From positions 1 through 61,066 of the forward strand of contig JABDGS010000010.1 of NCBI GenBank assembly GCA_013285915.1: DNA of 61,066 nucleotides, given 5' to 3'. The translations under genes and the position numbers were made by a program. Within the stretch, counting starts at the first letter, position 1; each line of letters begins with the position of its first letter. Shown here one piece after another: positions 17,013-25,416 of this stretch. Source of the stretch: Bacteroidota bacterium. GTDB lineage: Bacteria; Bacteroidota; Bacteroidia; Chitinophagales; Chitinophagaceae. The notes beneath the pieces were generated by a model. It was given only the letters and a program-made list of their open reading frames with translations. It was not told the origin of the DNA and did no database searches.

Positions 17013-17894
17013 ATGGCAGGCATACTTGATTTGGTTGGCAATACGCCGATGGTTGAATTGAAGAATGTTACGGTAAATAAAAATGTAACGCTTTACGCAA
17101 AACTTGAAGGTAATAACCCCGGTGGCAGCGTTAAAGACCGTGCAGCATACGGCATGATAAAAGGCGCGTTAGACCGTGGCGAAATAAAGCCGGGTATTAA
17201 GCTTATTGAAGCTACCAGCGGTAATACAGGCATTGCGCTGGCCATGATAGCATCGCTGTTCGGGGTGGAAATTGAACTTGTTATGCCGGAGGATGCTACC
17301 CGCGAAAGGGTGCTTACCATGCAGGCGTTTGGTGCAAAGGTTATTTTAACGCCAAAAGAAAAATCAATTGAAGCGAGCATTGATTACGCTAATGCAAAAG
17401 TGGCCGAAGGCGGCTATTTAATGCTTAACCAGTTTGCCAATGCGGACAACTATATGATGCATTACAACACCACCGGCCCGGAAATTTGGCGCGATACTGA
17501 AGGCAAGATCACACATTTTGTTTCGGCAATGGGCACAACAGGTACAATAATGGGCGTGTCGAAGTTTTTAAAAGAGCAAAACGCCGCTATACAAATTGCA
17601 GGCTGCCAGCCAACAGACGGAAGCCATATACCCGGTATACGCAAATGGCCTGAAGCATACCTGCCAAAGATATTTGACAAGAGCAGGGTTGACCGCACCA
17701 TTGAAGTACCGGAAGCACAAGCGCGCATTATGACAAAACGCCTTGCGAAAGAGGAAGCTGTTTTTTGCGGCATGAGCAGTGGCGGGGCGGTATATGCGGC
17801 GGTAGAGTTATCGAAAGAATTGAAAGAGGGTGTAATAGTTTGTATTATTTGCGACCGTGGCGACCGCTATTTGTCGTCGGATCTTTTTGATTAA
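17013..17894 (+). CDS. cysM: cysteine synthase B (O-acetylserine sulfhydrylase)
   Basis: A PLP-dependent enzyme making L-cysteine from O-acetylserine and sulfide or thiosulfate in the cytoplasm. The 293-residue protein shows the PLP lysine K41 in GGSVKDR, the substrate loop TSGNTG, the phosphate-binding GTTGTIMG, and MSSGGA near the C-terminus. The length and the GSHIPGIRKW region fit the CysM subgroup rather than CysK. The acetyltransferase gene begins 7 bp after the stop, so the pair is an operon. Confidence 0.93.
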   Translation: MAGILDLVGNTPMVELKNVTVNKNVTLYAKLEGNNPGGSVKDRAAYGMIKGALDRGEIKPGIKLIEATSGNTGIALAMIASLFGVEIELVMPEDATRERVLTMQAFGAKVILTPKEKSIEASIDYANAKVAEGGYLMLNQFANADNYMMHYNTTGPEIWRDTEGKITHFVSAMGTTGTIMGVSKFLKEQNAAIQIAGCQPTDGSHIPGIRKWPEAYLPKIFDKSRVDRTIEVPEAQARIMTKRLAKEEAVFCGMSSGGAVYAAVELSKELKEGVIVCIICDRGDRYLSSDLFD

Positions 17895-17900
17895 GAATGA

Positions 17901-18419
17901 ATGGAAATGATTATTAGAATTGCGTTAATAAACGATATTCCGGATTTGGTAGCGCTGATCAACAGCGCCTACCGGGGCGAGAGCTCAAGAGCTGGCTGGA
18001 CAACAGAGGCTGACTTACTTGATGGCGTTAGAACAGATGAAGAAGACCTTGGCAGTTTGATGATGGACAAACATAGCATCTTCCTGGTGGGGTTTGATGA
18101 AACAGGTAAGAACTTATTAGGCTGTGTGCACCTGCAGAAAAAGGGTAAGGCGATGTACCTTGGTATGCTAACGGTACAACCACAATTACAGGCCAAAGGT
18201 ATTGGAAAGCAGTTACTGGGCGCAGCAGAACAGTACGCAAAACAACAAGGCTGTGTCAGCATTGAAATGACGGTTATTTCGGTGCGGCACGAGTTAATTA
18301 CATGGTACAATAAACATGGTTATCAATCAACCGGGGTTACAAAACCCTTCCCTGCCAGCGCCAAAGCAGGCATTGCGAAACAACCGCTGGAATTTATTGT
18401 ATTAAGCAAACTCTTGTAA
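17901..18419 (+). CDS. GNAT-family N-acetyltransferase
   Basis: A 172-residue single-domain GNAT protein. The acetyl-CoA binding motif is QLQAKGIGKQLL (about residues 92-103), preceded by the YLGMLTV strand and followed by a WYNKHGYQ segment near the C-terminus. Seven bp after cysM and probably co-transcribed, but an involvement in cysteine metabolism (for example serine acetylation) is not supported by the sequence. The acceptor substrate is unknown. Confidence 0.85.
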   Translation: MEMIIRIALINDIPDLVALINSAYRGESSRAGWTTEADLLDGVRTDEEDLGSLMMDKHSIFLVGFDETGKNLLGCVHLQKKGKAMYLGMLTVQPQLQAKGIGKQLLGAAEQYAKQQGCVSIEMTVISVRHELITWYNKHGYQSTGVTKPFPASAKAGIAKQPLEFIVLSKLL

Positions 18420-18556
18420 CCATTTAAGGGCAATTAACTCTCTTCAACAAACACTTCATAAACATTGTATCATATTAACAGATACATGCTGTTTTTTAGC
18501 ATTCAGTGTATTTTGTTTTAAATATCATTATTTTATCGGCCTCAAAATTTGCCGTG

Positions 18557-19633
18557 ATGAAATATGTGCTAATTATACTGGTGTTTTTTTCGAGCAGCCA
18601 TTCTGCCAAGTCAATGCCAATCAGCAGTGATGATGCAAATTATTACACCGCAGACAACCCGTTGATACAATATACCGGCAGGATAGATTTTTCTAATCCA
18701 AAAGCACCGCGGTTTTGGTCACCGGGTGTTTATATACAGGCAGGTTTTACGGGAACATTTTGTACCATTACGATAAACGATGAAGAGTTATACAGCCAGC
18801 ACAATTACATAGAAATTGTTATTGATGATAATCCGCCGGTGCGTATGCAAACCACTGAAAAAGTGAACAAAATAAATGCTGCAGTGAATATTAATGATGG
18901 CAAGCATATTATAACCATTTGCAAGAACACTGAATCAGGCATTGGCTATCTCGAGTTTGTTGGTATTTCTTGCAGCGGATTATATCAACTACCGGACAAA
19001 CCGGCCAGGAAAATTGAGTTTATAGGTAATTCCATTACCTGCGGTGCGGGAAGCGATGTATCGGTAAAACCATGCGGGCAGGGTAATTGGTACGACCAGC
19101 ATAATGCTTACATGAGCTACGGGCCGTTAACTGCACGTGCATTAAACGCACAATGGCATTTAAGTGCGGTTTCAGGTATAGGACTTATACATAGCTGCTG
19201 CAATATGACTATTGTTATGCCCGAGGTATTTGATAAAATAAATATGCGCACCGATAACATGCAGTGGGATTTTTCAAGATATATCCCAGATGCAGTTACG
19301 GTTACGCTAGGGCAAAATGATGGTATTCAGGATTCAGTGAAGTTTTGCAGCGCCTATGTAACTTTTATAAAAACGATAAGAAGCAAATACCCTTCTGCGG
19401 ATATTTTTTGCCTTACCAGCCCGATGGCAGATGCAACACTGGCCGCTGCCATGAAAAATTACTTGACAGGTATTGTGAATTATATTAATAACAGCGGCGA
19501 CGCAAAAGTGCATAAGTATTTTTACAGCAGGCAGTATCACAATGGCTGTGGCGGCCACCCCGATTTGCAGGAACATGGGGCTATAGCTAAAGAATTGGCT
19601 GCATATATACAAAAAGTAATGAACTGGAATTAG
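18557..19633 (+). CDS. secreted CE2-type SGNH esterase
   Basis: About 358 residues with a signal peptide (MKYVLIILVFFSSSHSAKS). The N-terminal ~120 residues form a beta-sandwich-like jelly roll, and the C-terminal part is an SGNH hydrolase: the catalytic Ser in EFIGNSITCGAG, the Asn in TLGQNDG, and the His/Asp dyad in GGHPDLQEH. This order is that of carbohydrate esterase family 2, which removes acetyl groups from xylan, glucomannan or related glycans. It probably acts in the periplasm or outside. The ATG at 18557 gives a clean signal peptide; the frame is open from 18506. Confidence 0.85.
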   Translation: MKYVLIILVFFSSSHSAKSMPISSDDANYYTADNPLIQYTGRIDFSNPKAPRFWSPGVYIQAGFTGTFCTITINDEELYSQHNYIEIVIDDNPPVRMQTTEKVNKINAAVNINDGKHIITICKNTESGIGYLEFVGISCSGLYQLPDKPARKIEFIGNSITCGAGSDVSVKPCGQGNWYDQHNAYMSYGPLTARALNAQWHLSAVSGIGLIHSCCNMTIVMPEVFDKINMRTDNMQWDFSRYIPDAVTVTLGQNDGIQDSVKFCSAYVTFIKTIRSKYPSADIFCLTSPMADATLAAAMKNYLTGIVNYINNSGDAKVHKYFYSRQYHNGCGGHPDLQEHGAIAKELAAYIQKVMNWN

Positions 19634-19708
19634 TAAATTTGAACTGAATGTTATATTAAAATCAACTTGAAACAGTAGTTATACATTGATTACCCTAACA
19701 CTCTCGCA

Positions 19709-20131
19709 ATGAAAAAAGCAATAACAATTGTTCTGTCACTGGTGCTATTTGCAGCCTGTACAACGCAGGATAAAAATTCAGTGTTTTTGTGGAGGTATAA
19801 AACTAAAAGTGAGTTGTATGCCGCTGGGTTTAAGCCCTTTAAACTAAACGATGTGAACGTTGATACGAATGTCTTGGCCACGGAAATTGCCGATACCTCA
19901 GTTTGGTATCGTTTTAGAAATGGCAGGTTAACAAGCGAAGTGATAAGTATTAAGAATGCAGACAGTGCGAAAATTTTCATCGTTCTAAGCTCGTTAGGCT
20001 TTGTAAAAAAGGGTGACACCATAATAATACCTGGCGAAACCCTTAACTTTCACATCAGTAGCACTCCGTTCAAAACCTATTATATATTTCAGCAAGAGTA
20101 TTACCGATTCCCTTCAAGGTATATAAAGTAG
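19709..20131 (+). CDS. small lipoprotein of unknown function
   Basis: A 140-residue lipoprotein with a type II signal (LFAAC, Cys17) followed by TTQDKNSVFLW. The mature protein has no recognised domain. A close paralogue lies 235 bp downstream (20366-20836), sharing the signal region, QDKNSVFLW, the YxAGFKP motif, and the ADT..Y..F segment. The paralogue carries an in-frame stop. Together they mark a local tandem duplication. Confidence 0.75.
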   Translation: MKKAITIVLSLVLFAACTTQDKNSVFLWRYKTKSELYAAGFKPFKLNDVNVDTNVLATEIADTSVWYRFRNGRLTSEVISIKNADSAKIFIVLSSLGFVKKGDTIIIPGETLNFHISSTPFKTYYIFQQEYYRFPSRYIK

Positions 20132-20284
20132 TGATTCCATGTTAACACATCAATAAAGCCTCACGCCGTGATGAATTAAGTTAAGAAAGCAAGAACAATT
20201 TAAGTATTTAGGATGAGGCCTTAACATCATTCATTTTCGCATATGCTGGAAGCTTTACAAATATTTGACCGCCAGAAAGTATGC

Positions 20285-20320
20285 TATGCTGCAATACTTT
20301 CGGCTACTGCTACAAACTGT
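20285..20320 (-). pseudogene. tail remnant of a second yceI-like gene
   Basis: These 36 bases match the 3' end of the intact yceI gene (20889-20924) with four differences. Read on the minus strand, all four are third-codon-position transitions that leave the protein (QFVAVAESIAA) unchanged. The stop codon (20284-20286) is TAG instead of TAA. Similarity then stops. The simplest reading is that the lipoprotein plus a yceI paralogue once formed a repeated unit and this paralogue was mostly deleted. Confidence 0.5.
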
Positions 20321-20365
20321 GGAGTAGAAGGAAAATATATAAATTGTCCCCCTAATGCTCTTATA

Positions 20366-20836
20366 ATGAGAAAAATAATAGTAATTGTTCTATTGCTTGC
20401 GGTTTTTGAAGCCTGCAAAATGCAGGATAAAAATTCAGTGTTTTTGTGGAAGTATACAACAAAGGGGGAGTTATATGGGGCGGGTTTTAAACCTGTTCAC
20501 ACAGAATTCAAATCACCTATTACAAAAGAAAAACATATTTAGGATATTAAGGATTGGTTGTTTAAGCAGGTTGCCGATACAACTGTTTATTACAGTTTTA
20601 ATAATGATGTATTACTCAATAAAATGATAAGCGTTGAGAGGGTTACTGACAGTTCAGGGCTTTATGCATTTCTTAATTCCATCGGCTTCACCAAAAATAA
20701 AGGGCGGTTAGTGTATGGCGATTCAGTTACAAGTAATAAAATCAGGGCCGGGATGCACCATTTTGTATTTACCCAGGATTATAATAAAGATACAAGACTG
20801 ATTCGAACAGATTCAACATCAACCGAAAAAAAATGA
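20366..20836 (+). pseudogene. lipoprotein paralogue interrupted by an in-frame amber codon
   Basis: Paralogue of the lipoprotein at 19709. The frame from ATG 20366 encodes the signal (VFEAC, Cys17) and KNSVFLWKY, then meets TAG at 20540-20542, and continues in the same frame with DIKDWLF and ADTTVYYSF to a stop at 20834-20836. Both halves align with the intact copy on either side of the stop. No frameshift is needed, so one nonsense change (or sequencing error) explains the break. A shortened 58-residue lipopeptide could still be made. Confidence 0.7.
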
Positions 20837-20858
20837 CCTCTGTACATGATTACAGAGG
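20825..20858 (-). terminator. terminator downstream of yceI
   Basis: CCTCTGTA (20837-20844) pairs with TACAGAGG (20851-20858). On the minus strand the stem is followed by a run of eight T. It lies between the convergent ends of the lipoprotein pseudogene and yceI. Confidence 0.75.
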
Positions 20859-20887
20859 CCGTTATAAATTTTATAATGCAGGGGCAA

Positions 20888-21436
20888 TTACGCCGCAATA
20901 CTTTCAGCCACTGCTACAAACTGTACATTGGCAATAATGCTAACATCATGGCCTAGCATTATAGCACCTGTATCAGAAACTGCACCAAAGCTAACGCCGA
21001 AAGCGGTGCGGTCAACCTTGCCGCTTACGGTGTACCCCGCACGGGTATTGCCCCAGGGGTCGGTAATAATACCGCCAAACTCAACGTTAAGCGTAACTGG
21101 TTTGCTTACGCCGCGCATAGTTAAGCTGCCATAAAGCTTGTAATCGTCACCATCAGCTTTTTCAAGTTTACTGCTCGTAAAAGTCAGTTTAGGGTGAACG
21201 TCAGCATCAAAAAAATCGCTGTTTTTAAGATGTGCATCGCGCTGGGCATTATTGGTTGAGATGGAATTAACATCTGCGTTAAACTGTATTTTGGCGGTTG
21301 AGATATCGTCATCTTCAGTTTCAACACTTGCTGAAAAAGTATTAAAACTACCCGTTACTGTGGTTATCATCAGGTGTTTAACTTTAAACTGTATATCGGA
21401 GTGTGACGCATCAAGCACCCATTTTTTTGTTGCCAT
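20888..21436 (-). CDS. YceI-family lipocalin-like protein
   Basis: A 182-residue YceI-fold beta barrel that in characterised members binds an isoprenoid or similar lipid in its core. Hallmarks are WVLDASHSDIQFKVKHL at the start, RDAHLKNSDFFDADVHPKLTF in the middle and FGVSFG near the end. No signal peptide is visible, so this version appears cytoplasmic, unlike the periplasmic E. coli homologue. It is divergently transcribed from the HxlR regulator at 21543, which probably controls it. A remnant of a second copy is at 20285-20320. Confidence 0.9.
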   Translation of the reverse strand: MATKKWVLDASHSDIQFKVKHLMITTVTGSFNTFSASVETEDDDISTAKIQFNADVNSISTNNAQRDAHLKNSDFFDADVHPKLTFTSSKLEKADGDDYKLYGSLTMRGVSKPVTLNVEFGGIITDPWGNTRAGYTVSGKVDRTAFGVSFGAVSDTGAIMLGHDVSIIANVQFVAVAESIAA

Positions 21437-21493
21437 AATTGTATGTTTTATTTGTTATACAAAATTACTTACCTTTACTAACCAAAAGTAACT

Positions 21494-21528
21494 GGTTACC
21501 CTAAGGTTATCGGTTACCTTGGGGTAAC
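21494..21528. promoter_or_regulatory. candidate HxlR operator in the yceI/hxlR divergent spacer
   Basis: The 106-bp divergent spacer contains GGTTACC twice (21494-21500 and 21512-21518), a related AAGGTTATC between them, and an inverted GGGGTAAC at 21521-21528. The dyad GGTTACC..GGGGTAAC fits the dimeric winged-helix binding of HxlR regulators. The regulator assignment is inference from position. Confidence 0.45.
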
Positions 21529-21542
21529 TAAAACTCAGCAAC

Positions 21543-21929
21543 ATGTTAAAAGCAGTAAAAAACGGAAAGCCTAAAGATCATAAAGAGTGCATGAGTGCAC
21601 TTGGGCCGGTACAGGATGCATTGTATGTTTTAAATGGTAAATGGAAACTGCCTGTTATTATCGCGCTGCGTCATGGCAACAAACGTTTTAGTGATATTCA
21701 AAAGCAGGTACAGGGCATTGCGGCAAAAGTATTGTCTCACGAATTAAAGGAGCTGGAGCTAAATGGCTTTGTTGAGCGCGTAGTGTATAACACCACCCCT
21801 GTTACCATTGAGTACCTGGTTACAGACTATACCGAAACACTTGACGACGTTATAATGGCACTGAATAAATGGGGGCAAATGCACCGCACTAAAATACGCG
21901 CACAAATGAAGGAAAGGCGGGCAATTTAA
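21543..21929 (+). CDS. HxlR-family transcriptional regulator
   Basis: A 128-residue winged-helix protein: the NGKWKLPVIIALRHGNKRFSDI core, then AAKVLSHELKELELNGFV (recognition helix region) and EYLVTDYTETLDDVI. Cys16 (HKECMSAL) is in the position of the N-terminal cysteine used by redox- or electrophile-sensing HxlR members such as HypR/YodB. It probably represses its own gene and the divergent yceI, and responds to reactive species; this is inference from family and context. Confidence 0.9.
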   Translation: MLKAVKNGKPKDHKECMSALGPVQDALYVLNGKWKLPVIIALRHGNKRFSDIQKQVQGIAAKVLSHELKELELNGFVERVVYNTTPVTIEYLVTDYTETLDDVIMALNKWGQMHRTKIRAQMKERRAI

Positions 21930-22006
21930 TGCTTAAGATAATTGAGGTTTTATTTCGGTTTACATTTATAGTATTCACTATCCCTGCTCCGCTCCGCTCC
22001 TTTCCC

Positions 22007-22014
22007 TACCTTTG
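22007..22014 (+). promoter_or_regulatory. candidate Bacteroidota -7 box TACCTTTG
   Basis: TACCTTTG matches the TAnnTTTG consensus of Bacteroidota housekeeping promoters and lies 15 bp before the ATG at 22030. No convincing -33 TTTG element at the usual spacing was found. Confidence 0.35.
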
Positions 22015-22029
22015 TAAAAATTGCCTGCC

Positions 22030-22896
22030 ATGCAGTTTCCCAATATTTTATTAGATGCTGTGCCCGGCTTTATTATTTTAATAATAATAGAAGTGGTATA
22101 TGGCGTAAAAACCCAGCGGGAACTGTATAATATTAAGGATGCTTCAACAAGCATTGCACTCGGGTTGGGCTACCTGGTAACGGGTTTATTAACCAAGGCT
22201 GTTATAGTGCTGGTTTATACATGGCTTTATAAATACCGGCTGTTTACCATACCATTCACAGCCTGGTGGGGCTGGCTGCTCTGTTTTTTTGCCGACGATT
22301 TTAGTTATTATTGGTTTCACCGCGCCAGTCATCATGTGCGTTATTTTTGGGCGAGTCATGTAGTGCACCACACATCAGAATATTACAATCTTGCCGCGGC
22401 ATTACGCCAAACATGGACTGGCAACCTTAGCGGTGCGTTTGTTTTTTGGATATGGATGCCATTAGCTGGTTTTGAGCCGGGCATGATTTTATTAATGCAG
22501 TCTGTTAGCCTTTTGTACCAGTTCTGGATACATACCGAAGCACTGCAAAAAATGCCGCGCTGGTACGAATTTATTTTTAACACCCCATCCCATCACCGCG
22601 TGCATCATGGCAGCGACCTGTTATATCTGGATAAAAATCACGCAGGCACCTTAATTATTTGGGACAGGATGTTTGGCAGTTTCCAGGCCGAAGAATTTCG
22701 CCCTAAGTATGGCCTAACTAAAAATGTTCAAACATTCAATCCGGTTAAGGTAGCATTTCATGAATGGATGAATATGGGCAAAGACCTGAAGAGAGCGCGC
22801 ACTTTTAAAGACTACATAAACTACATTTTTAACGCTCCCGGCTGGAGTCATGATGGCAGCAGCAAAACTACCCGCCAAATACGTAAAGGCAAATAA
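22030..22896 (+). CDS. sterol desaturase / fatty acid hydroxylase family membrane protein
   Basis: A 288-residue integral membrane di-iron enzyme. The eight-histidine signature is visible: HRASHH, HVVHH and HHRVHH, between and after four to five hydrophobic helices. Bacteroidota homologues hydroxylate or desaturate lipid chains, or act on carotenoids, at the inner membrane; the substrate here is unknown. The ATG at 22030 is preferred over TTG at 22021. Monocistronic. Confidence 0.88.
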   Translation: MQFPNILLDAVPGFIILIIIEVVYGVKTQRELYNIKDASTSIALGLGYLVTGLLTKAVIVLVYTWLYKYRLFTIPFTAWWGWLLCFFADDFSYYWFHRASHHVRYFWASHVVHHTSEYYNLAAALRQTWTGNLSGAFVFWIWMPLAGFEPGMILLMQSVSLLYQFWIHTEALQKMPRWYEFIFNTPSHHRVHHGSDLLYLDKNHAGTLIIWDRMFGSFQAEEFRPKYGLTKNVQTFNPVKVAFHEWMNMGKDLKRARTFKDYINYIFNAPGWSHDGSSKTTRQIRKGK

Positions 22897-22966
22897 TCGC
22901 TGCCGCATTTATTCCACACCTGCCAATTTTACAAACTTGGGAAACGGGTGTTTTTTATTGTGGCAC

Positions 22967-22974
22967 TATGTTTG
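22967..22974 (+). promoter_or_regulatory. candidate -7 box TATGTTTG
   Basis: Matches TAnnTTTG, 38 bp upstream of the TonB-domain lipoprotein start. The -33 element is not clear. Confidence 0.3.
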
Positions 22975-23012
22975 GGTATTAGCAAGTGATTTTAAACAAT
23001 AAAATATAACCC

Positions 23013-23690
23013 ATGAAATACAATCGTTTAAGCCTTGTTGCTGCTGCAACAAGCGTATGCATGTTATTTGCATGCAACAGCAACAAAGATTATAAAACAG
23101 ATGATGATACAACATCTGCCATAACAAAGCAAACAGCCAAAGAACAGGAGTCGAGTGTTGATACCGCCGCGATGAATAATGGTGGCAGCACGGCGCCACC
23201 GGCAAGTACTGATACGGCAACAAGTACGCCGTCGGCACCGGTGAGTACCTCAACAGCTTCAACATCAAAAGGCTCAGCCAGGCCAAACCCGGCAAAAAAA
23301 GGACATAGAGGCACAATAAGAATGGCCGTGTATAGCAAAAGAATGAGTGGTAAAATGGAAGCAGACAAAAATGGCGTGTATAATTATACTGAAGTTATGC
23401 CCCAGTATCCCGGCGGTGAAAAGAGCCTGGCACAATATGTACAGGACCATATTCAATACCCGCAGGATGCCATTGATAACGGCGTTGAAGGCACCGTTAC
23501 TGTAACGTTTGCAGTCGACGAAACAGGCAGGGTAATGTCTCCTGCAGTAAAAGGCGGCCAACTCGGTTACGGGCTTGATGATGAGGCTAAACGCGTAGTT
23601 GATCAAATGCCAAAATGGACACCCGGCCGTGTTAAAGGCAAAGCTGTAAAAACATATTACGATCTGCCCATTACATTTACGTTGCAGTAA
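23013..23690 (+). CDS. lipoprotein with C-terminal TonB domain
   Basis: 225 residues. The lipobox LFAC (Cys21) makes it a probable lipoprotein. It is followed by a Thr/Ser/Ala-rich linker (~25-95) and a TonB C-terminal domain (~125-225) with MPQYPGGEKSLAQYVQDHIQ, VEGTVTVTFAVDETG and the final YDLPITFTLQ. A classical TonB is anchored in the inner membrane by an N-terminal helix and energised by ExbBD; this one has no such helix. It may act as a periplasmic or outer-membrane adaptor instead of an energy transducer. A terminator follows. Confidence 0.85.
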   Translation: MKYNRLSLVAAATSVCMLFACNSNKDYKTDDDTTSAITKQTAKEQESSVDTAAMNNGGSTAPPASTDTATSTPSAPVSTSTASTSKGSARPNPAKKGHRGTIRMAVYSKRMSGKMEADKNGVYNYTEVMPQYPGGEKSLAQYVQDHIQYPQDAIDNGVEGTVTVTFAVDETGRVMSPAVKGGQLGYGLDDEAKRVVDQMPKWTPGRVKGKAVKTYYDLPITFTLQ

Positions 23691-23713
23691 TAACAACCTG
23701 ATATATTCACCAT

Positions 23714-23748
23714 AAACAAAAGAGGAAGTAATTTTCCTCTTTTTGTTT
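23714..23748 (+). terminator. intrinsic terminator after the TonB-domain lipoprotein
   Basis: AAACAAAAGAGGAA pairs with TTCCTCTTTTTGTTT (one bulge), with the T-rich arm on the plus strand, 24 bp after the stop. Confidence 0.7.
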
Positions 23749-23759
23749 TAGTTTGCAGT

Positions 23760-24809
23760 ATGAGAAAGATAGTATCGCATTGCTGTACCCTAACCTGTTT
23801 TCTCCTATTGGCAATAATCAGCTTTGGCCAGCAGATCAAGAGTTTAAATTATACCATAGCACCATGGAGAGACAATAAAAAAGCAGCCGCTTCGATAACA
23901 CTTGACGACGCCATTCTCGGGCAGTTTACCATAGCCGTGCCGTTATTAAATAAATACAATATTCCGGCAACGTTTTTTATTACAGCAAGCATAATGCAGC
24001 AGCAAAATATTACCTGGCAAATGGTAAAAAATGCTGCTGCACAGGGGCACGAAATTGCAAACCACACGCTTACACACCCGCACATGCATGCTATACCTGT
24101 TGCCAATATGATCTATGAAGTTGACAGTTGCAATAAATTGATCGATAAAAATGTTCCTTCTCAAAAATGCCTTACCCTCGCCTACCCTTTTGGCGACGGC
24201 GGTAACGCAACAGATTCAGAAAAAATTGTTTTAAAGGTTATTGAGCCTTATTGTATTGGTGCACGCGCTACACGCAACAATAAACTGGCCTACAATGCAT
24301 ACAGCTTTGCAACCACGAATGATGAATATTACAGGGTTAACTGCGATGTAATTGCAGACTCTGCCGCTATGGTTGATCTGCCTGCCCATATTGATGAAAC
24401 AATTGCAGGTGGTGGTTGGTATGTACCCTTGTATCATGGCATTGAAACAGGATGGCTAATAACAAAAAAAGACGTATTTGAAAAGCATTTGCAGGCTTTT
24501 GACAAACGCAAAAGCGAAATATGGATGACACCTTTTGCCAATGCTTTAAAATACCATAAAGAGAGAAATTGTGCCACGCTAAAAACAGTTTCAGAAGATA
24601 ACCACACACTTGTATTGAGTTTGACCGACACATTGAGCAATGCCTCCGTTTGGGATGAACCACTAACTATTAATTTAAACAAGCCGCACCTGGATGTTAA
24701 AAGCATTGTGCAGGGCGGCCATTCCGTCCCATCTACAAAAAAAGAAGGTACAATTACATTTAATGCTACGCCCGGAAGCGAAAAGATTATTATCACCAAG
24801 GCAAAATAA
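23760..24809 (+). CDS. secreted polysaccharide deacetylase (CE4/NodB)
   Basis: 349 residues with a signal peptide ending near SFGQ. The NodB domain shows TLDDA (the usual TFDDG metal-binding Asp pair, with Ala instead of Gly), HEIANHTLTHPHM (the HxxxH metal-binding motif) and LAYPFGDGG (motif 3). The C-terminal ~90 residues form a beta-rich domain. It probably deacetylates N-acetylglucosamine-containing or acetylated plant glycans in the periplasm or outside. It starts 10 bp after the preceding terminator. Confidence 0.85.
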   Translation: MRKIVSHCCTLTCFLLLAIISFGQQIKSLNYTIAPWRDNKKAAASITLDDAILGQFTIAVPLLNKYNIPATFFITASIMQQQNITWQMVKNAAAQGHEIANHTLTHPHMHAIPVANMIYEVDSCNKLIDKNVPSQKCLTLAYPFGDGGNATDSEKIVLKVIEPYCIGARATRNNKLAYNAYSFATTNDEYYRVNCDVIADSAAMVDLPAHIDETIAGGGWYVPLYHGIETGWLITKKDVFEKHLQAFDKRKSEIWMTPFANALKYHKERNCATLKTVSEDNHTLVLSLTDTLSNASVWDEPLTINLNKPHLDVKSIVQGGHSVPSTKKEGTITFNATPGSEKIIITKAK

Positions 24810-24900
24810 AAAAGTAAGCCTGAAAAACATTACAACAGCAAAGCTGATTAATCACAAAGCACTCAAAGTTTATGAAAAGCAAAGGATACAAAGAAACCCC

Positions 24901-25375
24901 CTCTCCCTATGTGCAAAAAGCGAAGCTTTTCTATGTATCCTTTCCGGCTTAGGCTGTTTCTCCTATGTGTCCCTTTGTTTTCTATGTACCTATGTGTTAA
25001 AAAAATTCGCAGAGGAAAACCCCTCTCCCTATGTGCAAAAAGCGAAGCTTTTCTATGTATCCTTTCCGGCTTAGGCTGTTTCTCCTATGTGTCCCTTTGT
25101 TTTCTATGTACCTATGTGTTAAAAAAATTCGCAGAGGAAAACCCCCCTCTCCCTATGTGCAAAAAGCGAAGCTTTTCTATGTATCCTTGCCGGCTTAGGC
25201 TGTTTCTCCTATGTGTCCCTTTGTTTTCTATGTACCTATGTGTTAAAAATTCGCAGAGGAAAACCCCTCTCCCTATGTGCAAAAAGCGAAGCTTTTCTAT
25301 GTATCCTTGCCGGCTTAGGCTGTTTCTCCTATGTGTCCCTTTGTTTTCTATGCACCTATGTGTTAAAAAATTTCG
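24901..25375. repeat. four-copy ~120 bp tandem repeat
   Basis: Units begin CTCTCCCTATGTGC at 24901, 25023, 25147 and 25267 (periods 122, 124 and 120) and are nearly identical apart from small indels. Each holds an AAAAGC-GAA-GCTTTT hairpin and several TATGT words. It fills most of the 24810-25416 space between two convergent genes. Long open frames through it (for example 24909-25442) only reflect the repeat. Diverged single relatives lie near 48821-48912 (reversed) and 52169-52266. Confidence 0.85.
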
Positions 25376-25416
25376 CGTAAAACTGCGCGAAACCCGGCGT
25401 CCTTCCATTCAAGCGC

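Noticed and set aside
20540-20542. amber codon read as an amino acid (recoding)
   Set aside because: No stem-loop or recoding signal follows, and other genes end normally at TAG; a nonsense change is simpler.
24901-25375. CRISPR-like array
   Set aside because: The repeat unit is about 120 bp and continuous, with no unique spacers and no cas genes nearby.
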